64,000 nt of DNA, taken from Kitasatospora sp. GAS204B. Lineage in GTDB: Bacteria; Actinomycetota; Actinomycetes; Streptomycetales; Streptomycetaceae. The stretch is taken from NCBI RefSeq assembly GCF_029892155.1, contig NZ_JARZAG010000025.1:1-64000 (forward strand), written 5' to 3'. Within the stretch, counting starts at the first letter, position 1. Each line of letters opens with the position of its first letter. The notes under the pieces are model-generated. The model saw nothing but the letters and a program-made list of their open reading frames with translations, did no database searches and was not told where the DNA came from. This document shows, piece after piece, positions 35,816 to 42,968 of the stretch. The translations under genes were made by a program, and so were the position numbers.

Positions 35816-36273
35816 GGGCCCCTGACTCTCTGGATCAGATGGACTGACTGGGGCTCGACACTCCCGGGCCGGAACCCGAAAGCACCGGCCGAAGGGAGCG
35901 CACCACGGCGGTGAGGCTTCGTCAGGCCTTCGGCGTAGCGCCCACGGCTGAGTGTCGCGTGTGGGTGTTCCGTCGTGGTCGAGGCGCTACCGCGCTTCAC
36001 CCGGTGGGCCGAGTGACCCGCCGGCTCCGGGTGCGGATACAGCTGGTCGAGGAAGGACATGCCGTCAGGACCTCCGGCACGAGTCGTCACAGCCATCCTC
36101 CGGGGGACCGCAGCCTCTTCGCTCGCCACGCTGGCCCCCGGCCAGGGCGGGACTCAGAGGATCCTCAGAGGTCAGGAACATGGCAACTCAGCTGACATCT
36201 CGTCAGCATTGAAGGCACAGCGCCAAGTCCGCTCCCAGCGGCTGTCCGACGCGCTCTTGCCCCGGAGGCTCTG
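35816..36273. promoter_or_regulatory. Divergent intergenic region upstream of the cytochrome b operon
   Basis: No gene is seen in these 458 bp. An inverted repeat GCTGAC-ATCTC-GTCAGC lies at 36191-36207, about 65 bp before the membrane-protein gene on the plus strand, and looks like an operator. CTCAGAGG is directly repeated around a GGATCC near 36155-36171. I could not identify a convincing promoter for the minus-strand cytochrome operon. Confidence 0.45.
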
Positions 36274-36744
36274 ATGTCCATGCCCTCGCTCGACCGTGCC
36301 CGCTTACTCCCCAGAGTGGTCGCCGCGCTGCTCTGCCTCGCGGTGTCCTGGATCCACGTCCAGGACCAGGGAGGCTTCCCCGGCGACAAGACACCGCACT
36401 ACGTCGGCATCGGCTACTACCTGCTGGAGGCCACCGGCGTGCTCTGCGCGGTACTGCTCCTCGCCGGCACCCGGCGACGCGTGCCCCGCGACGCCTACCC
36501 CGTCGACTGGCTGCTCGCCGCGGGAGTCGCCCTCGGCCCGCTGCTCGGCTTCATCCTCTCCCGGGGCCCCGGCCTGCCCGACTACAGCGACGACAAGGGC
36601 AACTGGACCGAACCCCTCGGCCTCATCAGCGTCGCCGTGGAGGGCACCCTCCTGATCACGGCCGCCACCATCCTGCTGGCTGCCCTCAGGACGACGCAGG
36701 CCGCCGTGGGACGGCGTGTGCCCAGCAGTTCCACCACCCGCTGA
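36274..36744 (+). CDS. Four-helix membrane protein of unknown function
   Basis: A 156-residue protein with about four transmembrane segments (VVAALLCLAVSWIHV, YYLLEATGVLCAVLLLAGT, WLLAAGVALGPLLGFILS and LISVAVEGTLLITAATILLA). It lies divergent from the cytochrome b operon and behind an inverted repeat. I recognise no family. It could be a small regulator or stress membrane protein of this region; that is only context. Confidence 0.75.
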   Translation: MSMPSLDRARLLPRVVAALLCLAVSWIHVQDQGGFPGDKTPHYVGIGYYLLEATGVLCAVLLLAGTRRRVPRDAYPVDWLLAAGVALGPLLGFILSRGPGLPDYSDDKGNWTEPLGLISVAVEGTLLITAATILLAALRTTQAAVGRRVPSSSTTR

Positions 36745-36877
36745 CCGAACCGGCACGGTGGCGATCGTCACCAGCGGCACCGCGGCAGCTCGACGACGGA
36801 CGCCGGTGCCGGCCGACGGGCCGGCGGGTACGAGCCGCTCGCGAACCGACGGCGGGCGGGGAACAGGAGAACTCCTC

Positions 36878-37405
36878 GTGATCAGCAAGTCCCTCCTCAT
36901 CGCGGCGACAGCAGCCGCGGCCGCGGGCGCGGGCGCGATCGTGGTCCCCCAGGCGGCCGCCGCGCAGGCAGCGCCGATCAGCACCATCTACTCGGCAGCG
37001 CAGAACACCTGTCTGGACACCAGCACGACCGACCCCGCTCACTACTTCCTCGACACCTACGGCCACGCCTGCAACGGGTCCACGACCCAGAACTTCGCCT
37101 TCCAGGCGGTCACCGGCACGACCGCGACCTACCAGATCGTCAGCCAGGCCAATGGTCTGTGCATCGAGAAGTACCGCCTGGGCGTCCGGCAGGCGGCCTG
37201 CAGCAGCTACACCGAATGGACACTCCACCCGGTCGGCACGGGTGGTAACCGGTACCAGTTCGTCGCCCCTGGCACGTCCGGCTACCCCACCGCCGACTGC
37301 ATCCAGGTGTACCCGACGCCGAACGGATACCCGGGCCCACTGTTCGACCTGGCGGGGTGCAGCTCCGCCCCCGGACAGATCCTGACACTCAGCACCACGC
37401 CGTAG
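36878..37405 (+). CDS. Secreted ricin-type beta-trefoil (lectin-like) protein
   Basis: A 175-residue exported protein. A signal peptide (ISKSLLIAATAAAAAGAGAI, cleaved near AQAAP) precedes a single beta-trefoil-like domain. The domain has QNTCLDTSTTD, NFAFQAVTGTTATYQIVSQA, GLCIEK and WTLHPVGTGGNRYQFV, the spaced hydrophobic and QxW-like elements of ricin B lectins. Six cysteines could form disulfides. The GTG start has AGGAG upstream. It probably binds carbohydrate outside the cell; no catalytic domain is attached. Confidence 0.82.
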   Translation: MISKSLLIAATAAAAAGAGAIVVPQAAAAQAAPISTIYSAAQNTCLDTSTTDPAHYFLDTYGHACNGSTTQNFAFQAVTGTTATYQIVSQANGLCIEKYRLGVRQAACSSYTEWTLHPVGTGGNRYQFVAPGTSGYPTADCIQVYPTPNGYPGPLFDLAGCSSAPGQILTLSTTP

Positions 37406-37445
37406 CGACTCCCGGCGTCGACCGTCCTCGCACAACGCCGTACCG

Positions 37446-37490
37446 ACGCACGTGCGTTGCGCCTGCCTCGGTGCGGCACCGGGGCAGGCG
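37446..37490. terminator. Bidirectional hairpin terminator
   Basis: The outer arm CGCCTGCC (37460-37467) pairs with GGCAGGCG (37483-37490) and the inner arm CGGTGC with GCACCG, joined by a T.G wobble, giving about 14-15 pairs with a tiny loop. A separate 12-bp palindrome ACGCACGTGCGT precedes it. It separates the lectin-like gene from the convergent hydrogenase protease gene. Confidence 0.82.
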
Positions 37491-37505
37491 CGAGCAGGCC
37501 CGGCC

Positions 37506-38036
37506 TCACGCGGTGGCCGCCGGTCCGGCCGCCGCCCGGGTCGAGGTGTCCGCCGTGGCCGCGCGCAGGTCGTCGGCGATCCGAGCGACCAGTGGATCCA
37601 CGGCGGCCGCGACGGGTGCCGACAGGCCGGTGCCCATGGTGGTGTTCGCTCCCTCGACGGCGTAGACGACGAGTGTTCCCGGGAGGCGGTCCAGGGCGCG
37701 GGCGAGTTCGACGGCTTCGCCGAGGCCGAGTCCGTGGGAGCTCGTCGGGCCGTCGGAGGGGGAAAGGCGTTCACTGCCTAGTTCCAGGCGGTGTACCCGA
37801 CCCGGATGTCCGGGGTGCGCGTGCGCGGCGTCCACCACCACGGCCAGGTCGGCGGCCTCCCACAGGGTGAGCAGCCGGGCCGGGTCCCCGTCGCACACCC
37901 GGAGTGTGGTGCCGTCCGGCAGCGGCCGGGCCACGGCCCGTTCGGCCAGTCGGGCCACGACGGTCCGGCCCACCCCGTCGTCGCGGCGGTACTCGTTGCC
38001 GACACCGATGACGACGATCCGCGACGCGAGGTTCAT
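37506..38036 (-). CDS. [NiFe]-hydrogenase maturation protease (HyaD/HycI family)
   Basis: A 176-residue endopeptidase: VIGVGNEYRRDDGVG is the conserved N-terminal nickel-sensing motif, and VVVDAAHAHPG carries a further conserved Asp and His. It cleaves the C-terminal tail of the hydrogenase large subunit after nickel insertion. The large subunit encoded at 41365-42744 has such a tail of 13 residues after DPCISCSAH, so it is the likely substrate. The gene is divergent from the hydrogenase operon. The hypA-F genes needed for the metal centre are not in the window. Confidence 0.9.
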   Translation of the reverse strand: MNLASRIVVIGVGNEYRRDDGVGRTVVARLAERAVARPLPDGTTLRVCDGDPARLLTLWEAADLAVVVDAAHAHPGHPGRVHRLELGSERLSPSDGPTSSHGLGLGEAVELARALDRLPGTLVVYAVEGANTTMGTGLSAPVAAAVDPLVARIADDLRAATADTSTRAAAGPAATA

Positions 38037-38089
38037 GTGCCTCGCTCTCCCCGGCTGTCGTGCCGGTCAGTCGCTCGCGGGTGTCACGT

Positions 38090-38103
38090 GGGCCGCACGG
38101 GTC
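38090..38103. promoter_or_regulatory. Degenerate DevR/OsdR-like palindrome upstream of the hydrogenase operon
   Basis: GGGCCG-CA-CGGGTC matches the repeated motif of this region (GRNCCG-NN-CGGCCC) with two mismatches in the right half. It lies between the divergent protease and hydrogenase genes, 104 bp before the latter. Confidence 0.4.
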
Positions 38104-38128
38104 ACAGACAGGGCCACCTGGAGCAGAA

Positions 38129-38179
38129 CCGGGCCAGTCCTTCCACCCCGACGGCGGACCGCTGCCGATACTGGCCCGG
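38129..38179. promoter_or_regulatory. Long-range inverted repeat in the hydrogenase leader
   Basis: CCGGGCCAGT (38129-38138) and its perfect complement ACTGGCCCGG (38170-38179) are separated by 31 nt and end 28 bp before the hyhB start. In mRNA it would form a leader stem near the ribosome site; in DNA it could be a looped operator. Confidence 0.5.
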
Positions 38180-38207
38180 ACAGCAGCGCGGGCGCGGGAG
38201 GTCGACG

Positions 38208-39350
38208 GTGGCGGACGGCGCAGCGGTGATCGACAAAGGCGGGCTGGACACGCTGATCGCGGTGCTCGTCGCGCGCGGCCGAACGGTCGTGGGGCCGACG
38301 GTCCGCGACGGGGCGATCGTGCTGGCCGAGATCTCCGGCGGCGACGATCTGCCCTACGGCTGGGGCGTCGAGCTGGCGGCCGGCAGCTATCGGCTGCGCG
38401 CCCGCGAGGACGGCGCCGCGTTCGCGCACAGCGCGGGCCCGCAGTCCTGGAAGACCTTCCTGCACCCGCCGCGCGAGCGGCAGTGGAGCGCTGACCGGGA
38501 CGCCGACGGTGAGCTGGTGGTGACCGAGGACCGGACGCCGGCCCCCTCGTACGCGTTCCTCGGGGTGCGCCCCTGCGACCTGCGGGCCATCGCGATCCAG
38601 GACCGGGTGCTGACCGGCGGGTTGTACACCGATCCCGCCTACCGCGGGCGGCGGGAGCGGGCCTTCCTGGTGGCGGTGGAGTGCACCGAACCGGGCGCCA
38701 CCTGCTTCTGCGTGTCCATGGGGACCGGGCCGGCCGTGGGCCCTGGCTACGACCTGGCGCTGACCGAGGTGCTCGACGCGGACGGCCACCGCTTCCTCGT
38801 GCGGGCCGGCAGCGAACAGGGGGAGGCGGTGCTGGCCGAGCTACCGCGCCGGGCCGCCGACACCGCCACCAGGACCGCCGCCCAGGAGCGGGTCGCCGAG
38901 GCGGCGGACCGGATGGGCCGCAGCATGCCGCTGGTGGACCTGCAGGTGCTGATGCGCGAGAGCCTCACGGCCGAGCGCTGGGACGACGTCGCGGCCCGCT
39001 GCCTGACCTGCGGCAACTGCACGATGGTCTGTCCGACCTGCTTCTGCACCACGGCGGAGGACGTCACCGACCTCACCGGCGACCACGCCGAGCGCTGGCG
39101 GCGCTGGGAGTCCTGCTTCGACCGGGACTTCTCCCACCTGCCGACGGGCCCGGTCCGCGACTCCTCGCACAGCCGCTACCGGCAGTGGGCCACCCACAAG
39201 CTCGGCACCTGGTACGACCAGTTCGGCAGCTCGGGGTGCGTGGGCTGCGGTCGCTGCATCGTGTGGTGCCCGGTCGGCATCGACATCACCGAGGAGGCCC
39301 ACGCGCTGAACCGCGAACGCGAGGGCGCCGACCGGAAGGGAACGCCGTGA
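38208..39350 (+). CDS. hyhB: Group 3b [NiFe]-hydrogenase beta subunit, 4Fe-4S
   Basis: A 380-residue iron-sulfur protein like sulfhydrogenase beta and anaerobic sulfite reductase subunit A. Two ferredoxin-type clusters are visible in the C-terminal third: CGNCTMVCPTCFC and CVGCGRCIVWCPVGIDIT. It passes electrons between the hydrogenase module and the flavin subunit. The GTG at 38208 is chosen because GGGAGG lies six bases upstream and homology-like sequence starts there. It overlaps the next gene by 4 bp (GTGA). It is first in the five-gene hydrogenase operon. Confidence 0.92.
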   Translation: MADGAAVIDKGGLDTLIAVLVARGRTVVGPTVRDGAIVLAEISGGDDLPYGWGVELAAGSYRLRAREDGAAFAHSAGPQSWKTFLHPPRERQWSADRDADGELVVTEDRTPAPSYAFLGVRPCDLRAIAIQDRVLTGGLYTDPAYRGRRERAFLVAVECTEPGATCFCVSMGTGPAVGPGYDLALTEVLDADGHRFLVRAGSEQGEAVLAELPRRAADTATRTAAQERVAEAADRMGRSMPLVDLQVLMRESLTAERWDDVAARCLTCGNCTMVCPTCFCTTAEDVTDLTGDHAERWRRWESCFDRDFSHLPTGPVRDSSHSRYRQWATHKLGTWYDQFGSSGCVGCGRCIVWCPVGIDITEEAHALNREREGADRKGTP

Positions 39351-39793
39351 CCGCCGGCAGGCATGGCTTCCTCGGCGCACTGGCGCCCGGTCACGGTGAC
39401 CGCCTGCTCGCGTTCGCCCAGGACGTCTCGTTCCCCGCAGGCACCCGGATCTTCGAGGAGGACGGCGTCGCCGACCGGTTCTGGATCGTCCGCTCCGGCC
39501 TCGTCGCGCTCGACGTCCATGTTCCGGGTCGGCGCGCGGCCGTCGTGGAGACCCTCGGCGAGGGTGATCTGCTCGGCTGGTCCTGGCTGTTCGAGCCCTA
39601 CCACTGGCAGCTGGGCGCTCTGACCCGCGCCGCCGTGTCGGCGTCCGAGTTCGACGCGCAGCGGGTGCGTGCCGCCTGCGCGGCGGATCCCGCCTTCGGC
39701 CTGGCGGTGACCCACTGCGTCGCCCAGGTGATCGCCCGTCGGCTGAAGGCCACCCGTACCCGCCTGCTCGACCTGTACGGGCCGCCCGCATGA
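39347..39793 (+). CDS. Cyclic-nucleotide-binding-domain protein without HTH
   Basis: A 148-residue protein with a single Crp/Fnr-type sensor domain (VSFPAGTRIFEEDGVADRFW, then LGEGDLLGWSWLF) and the dimerisation helix (HCVAQVIARRLKATRTRLLD). It stops there, so the DNA-binding HTH of Crp/Fnr proteins is missing. It cannot be a classical regulator and may act as a sensory or structural subunit. It is coupled by 4-bp overlaps to both hydrogenase genes around it, so it is made in step with them. Similar genes occur in actinobacterial group 3b hydrogenase operons. The ligand is unknown. Confidence 0.88.
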   Translation: MTAGRHGFLGALAPGHGDRLLAFAQDVSFPAGTRIFEEDGVADRFWIVRSGLVALDVHVPGRRAAVVETLGEGDLLGWSWLFEPYHWQLGALTRAAVSASEFDAQRVRAACAADPAFGLAVTHCVAQVIARRLKATRTRLLDLYGPPA

Positions 39794-40584
39794 CCGTTCC
39801 CCTGCCGTACCGGGTGGTGGACCGCGCGGTCGAGACCCACGACACCGCCACCCTCACCCTGGAACCGGTCCGCCAGGCCCTGCGGCCTTTCGCGCCGGGG
39901 CAGTTCGCGATGGTGTACGCCTTCGGCGTCGGCGACATCCCGCTGTCGGTCTGCGCGATCGACGGCCTGCGGCTGACGCACACGGTGCGCGCGGTCGGGG
40001 CGATCTCCGGTGCGCTGCACGCGCTGCGCCCCGGTGCGAGCGTCGCGGTGCGCGGCCCGTTCGGTACCGGCTGGCAGCTGGCCGGCGCGGCCGGGCTCGA
40101 CCTGCTGGTGGTGGCCGGCGGCATCGGGCTGGCGCCGCTGCGCCCGCTGGTGTGCGAGGCGCTCGCCGCCCCCGGGCGGTACGGGCGGCTGAACGTCCTG
40201 ATCGGCGCGCGCGAGCCCCGCGAGCTGCTGTACGCCGCGGAGGTCGGCGGCTGGCCTGCGGCGTTGACCACCGTGGACCGGCCCGACGCGCGGTGGCGGG
40301 GCGAGGTCGGCGTCGTGACGACCCTGCTCGACCGTGCCGCTTTCGACCCGCCGGGCACGGCGGCGTTCATCTGCGGCCCCGAGCCGATGATCCGGGCCAC
40401 CGCCGGTGAGCTGGTGCACCGAGGCGTCGACCCGGACCGGATCCGGGTCTCGCTGGAGCGCACCATGCACTGCGCGACCGGCCACTGCGGCCACTGCCAG
40501 CTGGGCCCGTTGCTGCTCTGCCGTGACGGCCCGGTCGTCACCTGGGCCCGTGCCCGACCCCTCCTCATGGTCCGGGAGCTGTGA
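39790..40584 (+). CDS. hyhG: Group 3b [NiFe]-hydrogenase gamma subunit, FAD/NAD(P)-binding
   Basis: A 264-residue ferredoxin-reductase-like subunit. The FAD domain occupies the first half (FAPGQFAMVYAFGVGDIPLS), the NAD(P)-binding motif follows (VVAGGIGLAPLRPLV), CGPEPMIRATAGELV lies near the end, and a C-terminal 2Fe-2S motif (CATGHCGHCQLGPLLLC) supplies four cysteines. It links the hydrogenase to NAD(P)(H). Its start overlaps the previous stop by 4 bp, and the small-subunit gene starts 2 bp after its stop. Confidence 0.92.
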   Translation: MTVPLPYRVVDRAVETHDTATLTLEPVRQALRPFAPGQFAMVYAFGVGDIPLSVCAIDGLRLTHTVRAVGAISGALHALRPGASVAVRGPFGTGWQLAGAAGLDLLVVAGGIGLAPLRPLVCEALAAPGRYGRLNVLIGAREPRELLYAAEVGGWPAALTTVDRPDARWRGEVGVVTTLLDRAAFDPPGTAAFICGPEPMIRATAGELVHRGVDPDRIRVSLERTMHCATGHCGHCQLGPLLLCRDGPVVTWARARPLLMVREL

Positions 40585-40585
40585 C

Positions 40586-41368
40586 ATGACCGCCAGCGAT
40601 CGCCCGAAGCTCGCCGTGTGGAAGTTCGCCTCCTGCGACGGCTGCCAGCTCACGCTGCTCGACTGCGAGGACGAACTCCTCGGCATCGCCGAGCGGATCG
40701 AGATCTCCCACTTCCTGGAGGCGTCCAGCGCGACCGATCCCGGCCCGTTCGACCTGTCGCTGGTGGAGGGCTCGGTGACCACACCGCAGGACGCCGAGCG
40801 GATCCAGCACGTCCGCGCCGTCTCCAAGCGGCTGGTGACCATCGGCGCCTGCGCGACCGCCGGCGGCGTCCAGGCGCTGCGCAACTACGCGGACGTCGCC
40901 GAGTTCCAGGCCGTCGTCTACGCCCGGCCGGACTACATCGACACGCTCGCCACCTCCACGCCGATCAGCGCGCACGTCGCCGTCGACTTCGAACTGCGGG
41001 GCTGCCCGATCGACCGTGGCCAGCTCGTGGAGGTCATCACCGCCTACCTGGCCGGGCGCAGACCGGACGTGCCCGCGCACAGCGTCTGCTTCGAGTGCAA
41101 GCAGCGCGGCACGACCTGCGTCACGGTGGCGCACGGCACGCCCTGCCTGGGCCCGGTCACCCACGCCGGATGCGGCGCGCTCTGCCCCGCGTACGGGCGG
41201 GGCTGCTACGGCTGCTTCGGTCCGTCCGACTCCACCAACTTCCCCTCCTTCATCCCGCTGCTGCGCCGCGACGGCATGGACACCCTGGACATCGTGCGGG
41301 TGCTGCGAACCTTCAACACGGCCGCCCCGGAGTTCGACGACGCCTCCCGGAAGGAACTCGACCAGTGA
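40586..41368 (+). CDS. hyhS: Group 3b [NiFe]-hydrogenase small (delta) subunit
   Basis: A 260-residue small subunit. The proximal cluster motif FASCDGCQ is at the N-terminus (about residues 13-20), with GACATAGGVQ and GCPIDRGQL next. Further cysteines (CFECKQRGTTC and the C-rich stretch ending CYGCFGPSD) hold the other 4Fe-4S clusters. It carries electrons from the NiFe site to the beta/gamma module. There is no twin-arginine signal, so the enzyme is cytoplasmic, as in group 3 hydrogenases. The stop overlaps the large-subunit start (GTGA). Confidence 0.94.
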   Translation: MTASDRPKLAVWKFASCDGCQLTLLDCEDELLGIAERIEISHFLEASSATDPGPFDLSLVEGSVTTPQDAERIQHVRAVSKRLVTIGACATAGGVQALRNYADVAEFQAVVYARPDYIDTLATSTPISAHVAVDFELRGCPIDRGQLVEVITAYLAGRRPDVPAHSVCFECKQRGTTCVTVAHGTPCLGPVTHAGCGALCPAYGRGCYGCFGPSDSTNFPSFIPLLRRDGMDTLDIVRVLRTFNTAAPEFDDASRKELDQ

Positions 41369-42744
41369 CCCACCGCGGCTCCCGGGTGCTGCACGTCGGA
41401 TCGCTCGCCCGAGTCGAGGGCGAGAGCGCGCTGCACCTGCTCGTGGACGGCGGCGAGGTCACCGAGGCCCGGCTGGCGATCTACGAACCCCCGCGCTTCT
41501 TCGAGGCGTTCCTGCGCGGACGCTCCTACACCGAGCCGCCCGACATCACCTCCCGGATCTGCGGGATCTGCCCGGTCGCCTACCAGTTGAGCGCCTGCCG
41601 AGCACTCGAGGACGCCTGCGGCGTCACCGTGGACGGGCAACTGGCAGCGCTGCGCAGGCTGCTGTACTGCGGCGAGTGGATCGAGAGCCAGACGCTGCAC
41701 GTCCACCTGCTCCACGCGCCGGACTTCCTCGGCTGCGCCGGCGCCGTCGAGCTGGCCCGCACCCGGCGCGCCGACGTGGAGCGCGGCCTGCGACTCAAGC
41801 AAGCCGGCAACGCGATCGTCGAACTGCTCGGCGGCCGGGCCATCCACCCGGTCAACGTCCGGCTCGGCGGCTTCCACCGGATCCCGAGCGTGGCCGAACT
41901 GCGGCCACTGGCCGAGAAGTTGCGCCGGGCCCGGGACGACGCGCAGGAGACCGTGCGCTGGGTGGCCGGCTTCGAGTTTCCCGACGCCGGCTGCGACCAC
42001 GACCTGCTCGCGCTGGCCGAACCGGGCACCTACGCCATCGAGTCCGGCACCCCGGCGGTCATGCCCGCCCCGACCACCGCGGGCCTGCCCGCCGGCTCCG
42101 ACCGGGCGCTGCCCATCCGCACCTTCGAACTCCACACGTTCGGCGGCCACGTCGTGGAACGCCAGGTGCCCCACTCCACCGCGCTGCACTCCCGGCTGGA
42201 CGGACGCCGCCACCTGACCGGCACGCTCGCCCGCTACGCGATCAGCGGCCGCTGGCTCTCCCCGATCGCCCTCCAGGCCGCCCAGGACGCCGGACTCGGC
42301 GACCCCCGGCAGGGCACCGTCTGCCGAAACCCCTTCCGCAGCATCGTCGTCCGCGCGGTCGAGGTGCTCCACGCCCTCGACGAGGCAGTGCGCATCATCG
42401 ACGCCTACGAACCCGCACCGCGCCCGTATGTCGACGTGCCCGCGCGGGCCGGTACGGGCCACGGCGCCACCGAGGCGCCGCGAGGCCTGCTCTACCACCG
42501 CTACACCCTCGACGAGGACGGCACGGTCACCGACGCCGTCCTGGTCCCGCCCACCGCGCAGAACCAGGGGGCGATCGAGGAGGACCTGCGCCGGATCGTG
42601 CGGGACCGGCTGCGGGCCGGCGATCCCGGCGACGCGGAGTTGACCGCCCTGTGCGAACGGGCGATCCGCAACCACGATCCGTGCATCTCCTGCTCGGCCC
42701 ACTTCCTCGACCTCACCGTCGAGCGGGGCGAAAGCGGCTCCTGA
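41365..42744 (+). CDS. hyhL: Group 3b [NiFe]-hydrogenase large (alpha) subunit
   Basis: A 459-residue catalytic subunit. The nickel-iron site is provided by the L1 motif RICGIC (Cys66, Cys69) and the L2 motif DPCISC (Cys440, Cys443). After His446 a 13-residue tail remains, which the maturation protease should remove. The N-terminus VGSLARVEGES is typical. Lengths and gene order (4Fe-4S, flavin, small, large) match NADP-linked bidirectional hydrogenases such as those of mycobacteria and Pyrococcus. It likely recycles or produces hydrogen under hypoxia (inference). Confidence 0.95.
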   Translation: MTHRGSRVLHVGSLARVEGESALHLLVDGGEVTEARLAIYEPPRFFEAFLRGRSYTEPPDITSRICGICPVAYQLSACRALEDACGVTVDGQLAALRRLLYCGEWIESQTLHVHLLHAPDFLGCAGAVELARTRRADVERGLRLKQAGNAIVELLGGRAIHPVNVRLGGFHRIPSVAELRPLAEKLRRARDDAQETVRWVAGFEFPDAGCDHDLLALAEPGTYAIESGTPAVMPAPTTAGLPAGSDRALPIRTFELHTFGGHVVERQVPHSTALHSRLDGRRHLTGTLARYAISGRWLSPIALQAAQDAGLGDPRQGTVCRNPFRSIVVRAVEVLHALDEAVRIIDAYEPAPRPYVDVPARAGTGHGATEAPRGLLYHRYTLDEDGTVTDAVLVPPTAQNQGAIEEDLRRIVRDRLRAGDPGDAELTALCERAIRNHDPCISCSAHFLDLTVERGESGS

Positions 42745-42968
42745 AGCCCGGCATGGAAGGGGCGGCTCGGTCCCCACGACATGGGGCGAGCGGCCCTTCC
42801 GCGATTCGGAGGCCATCCGGCGCTGGGCCCACCAGGTGGGCGAGGAACTGCGCGCCGGCGAGCAGGAGTAGTCCCGTGGCGGATCGGGCTCCGGTGATCG
42901 AGTTCGGCGCGGTGGGCTTCGGCGTCGACTTGCTCGGGGTCCGGCGCGCGGGTCGGCACGAGCAGCCG
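42745..42968 (+). other. Gene-remnant region with one DevR/OsdR-like palindrome
   Basis: A motif GGGGCG-AG-CGGCCC (42783-42796) matches the repeated palindrome of the region with one mismatch. After it, a frame ending at a TAG near 42870 reads RDSEAIRRWAHQVGEELRAG, which is coding-like. A GTG at 42876 then opens ADRAPVIEFGAVGFGVDLLG before running into the antisense end of the GH65 gene. Both look like remnants of deleted genes rather than intact ones. No family is recognised. Confidence 0.35.

Noticed and set aside
35860..35895. GGGCCGGAACCCG near the cytochrome operon as another DevR/OsdR-like box
   Set aside because: Only the left half fits the motif; the right half lacks CGGCCC, so it was not counted.
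39347..39793. Gene as a classical Crp/Fnr transcription factor of the hydrogenase operon
   Set aside because: The protein ends after the dimerisation helix and has no DNA-binding domain.
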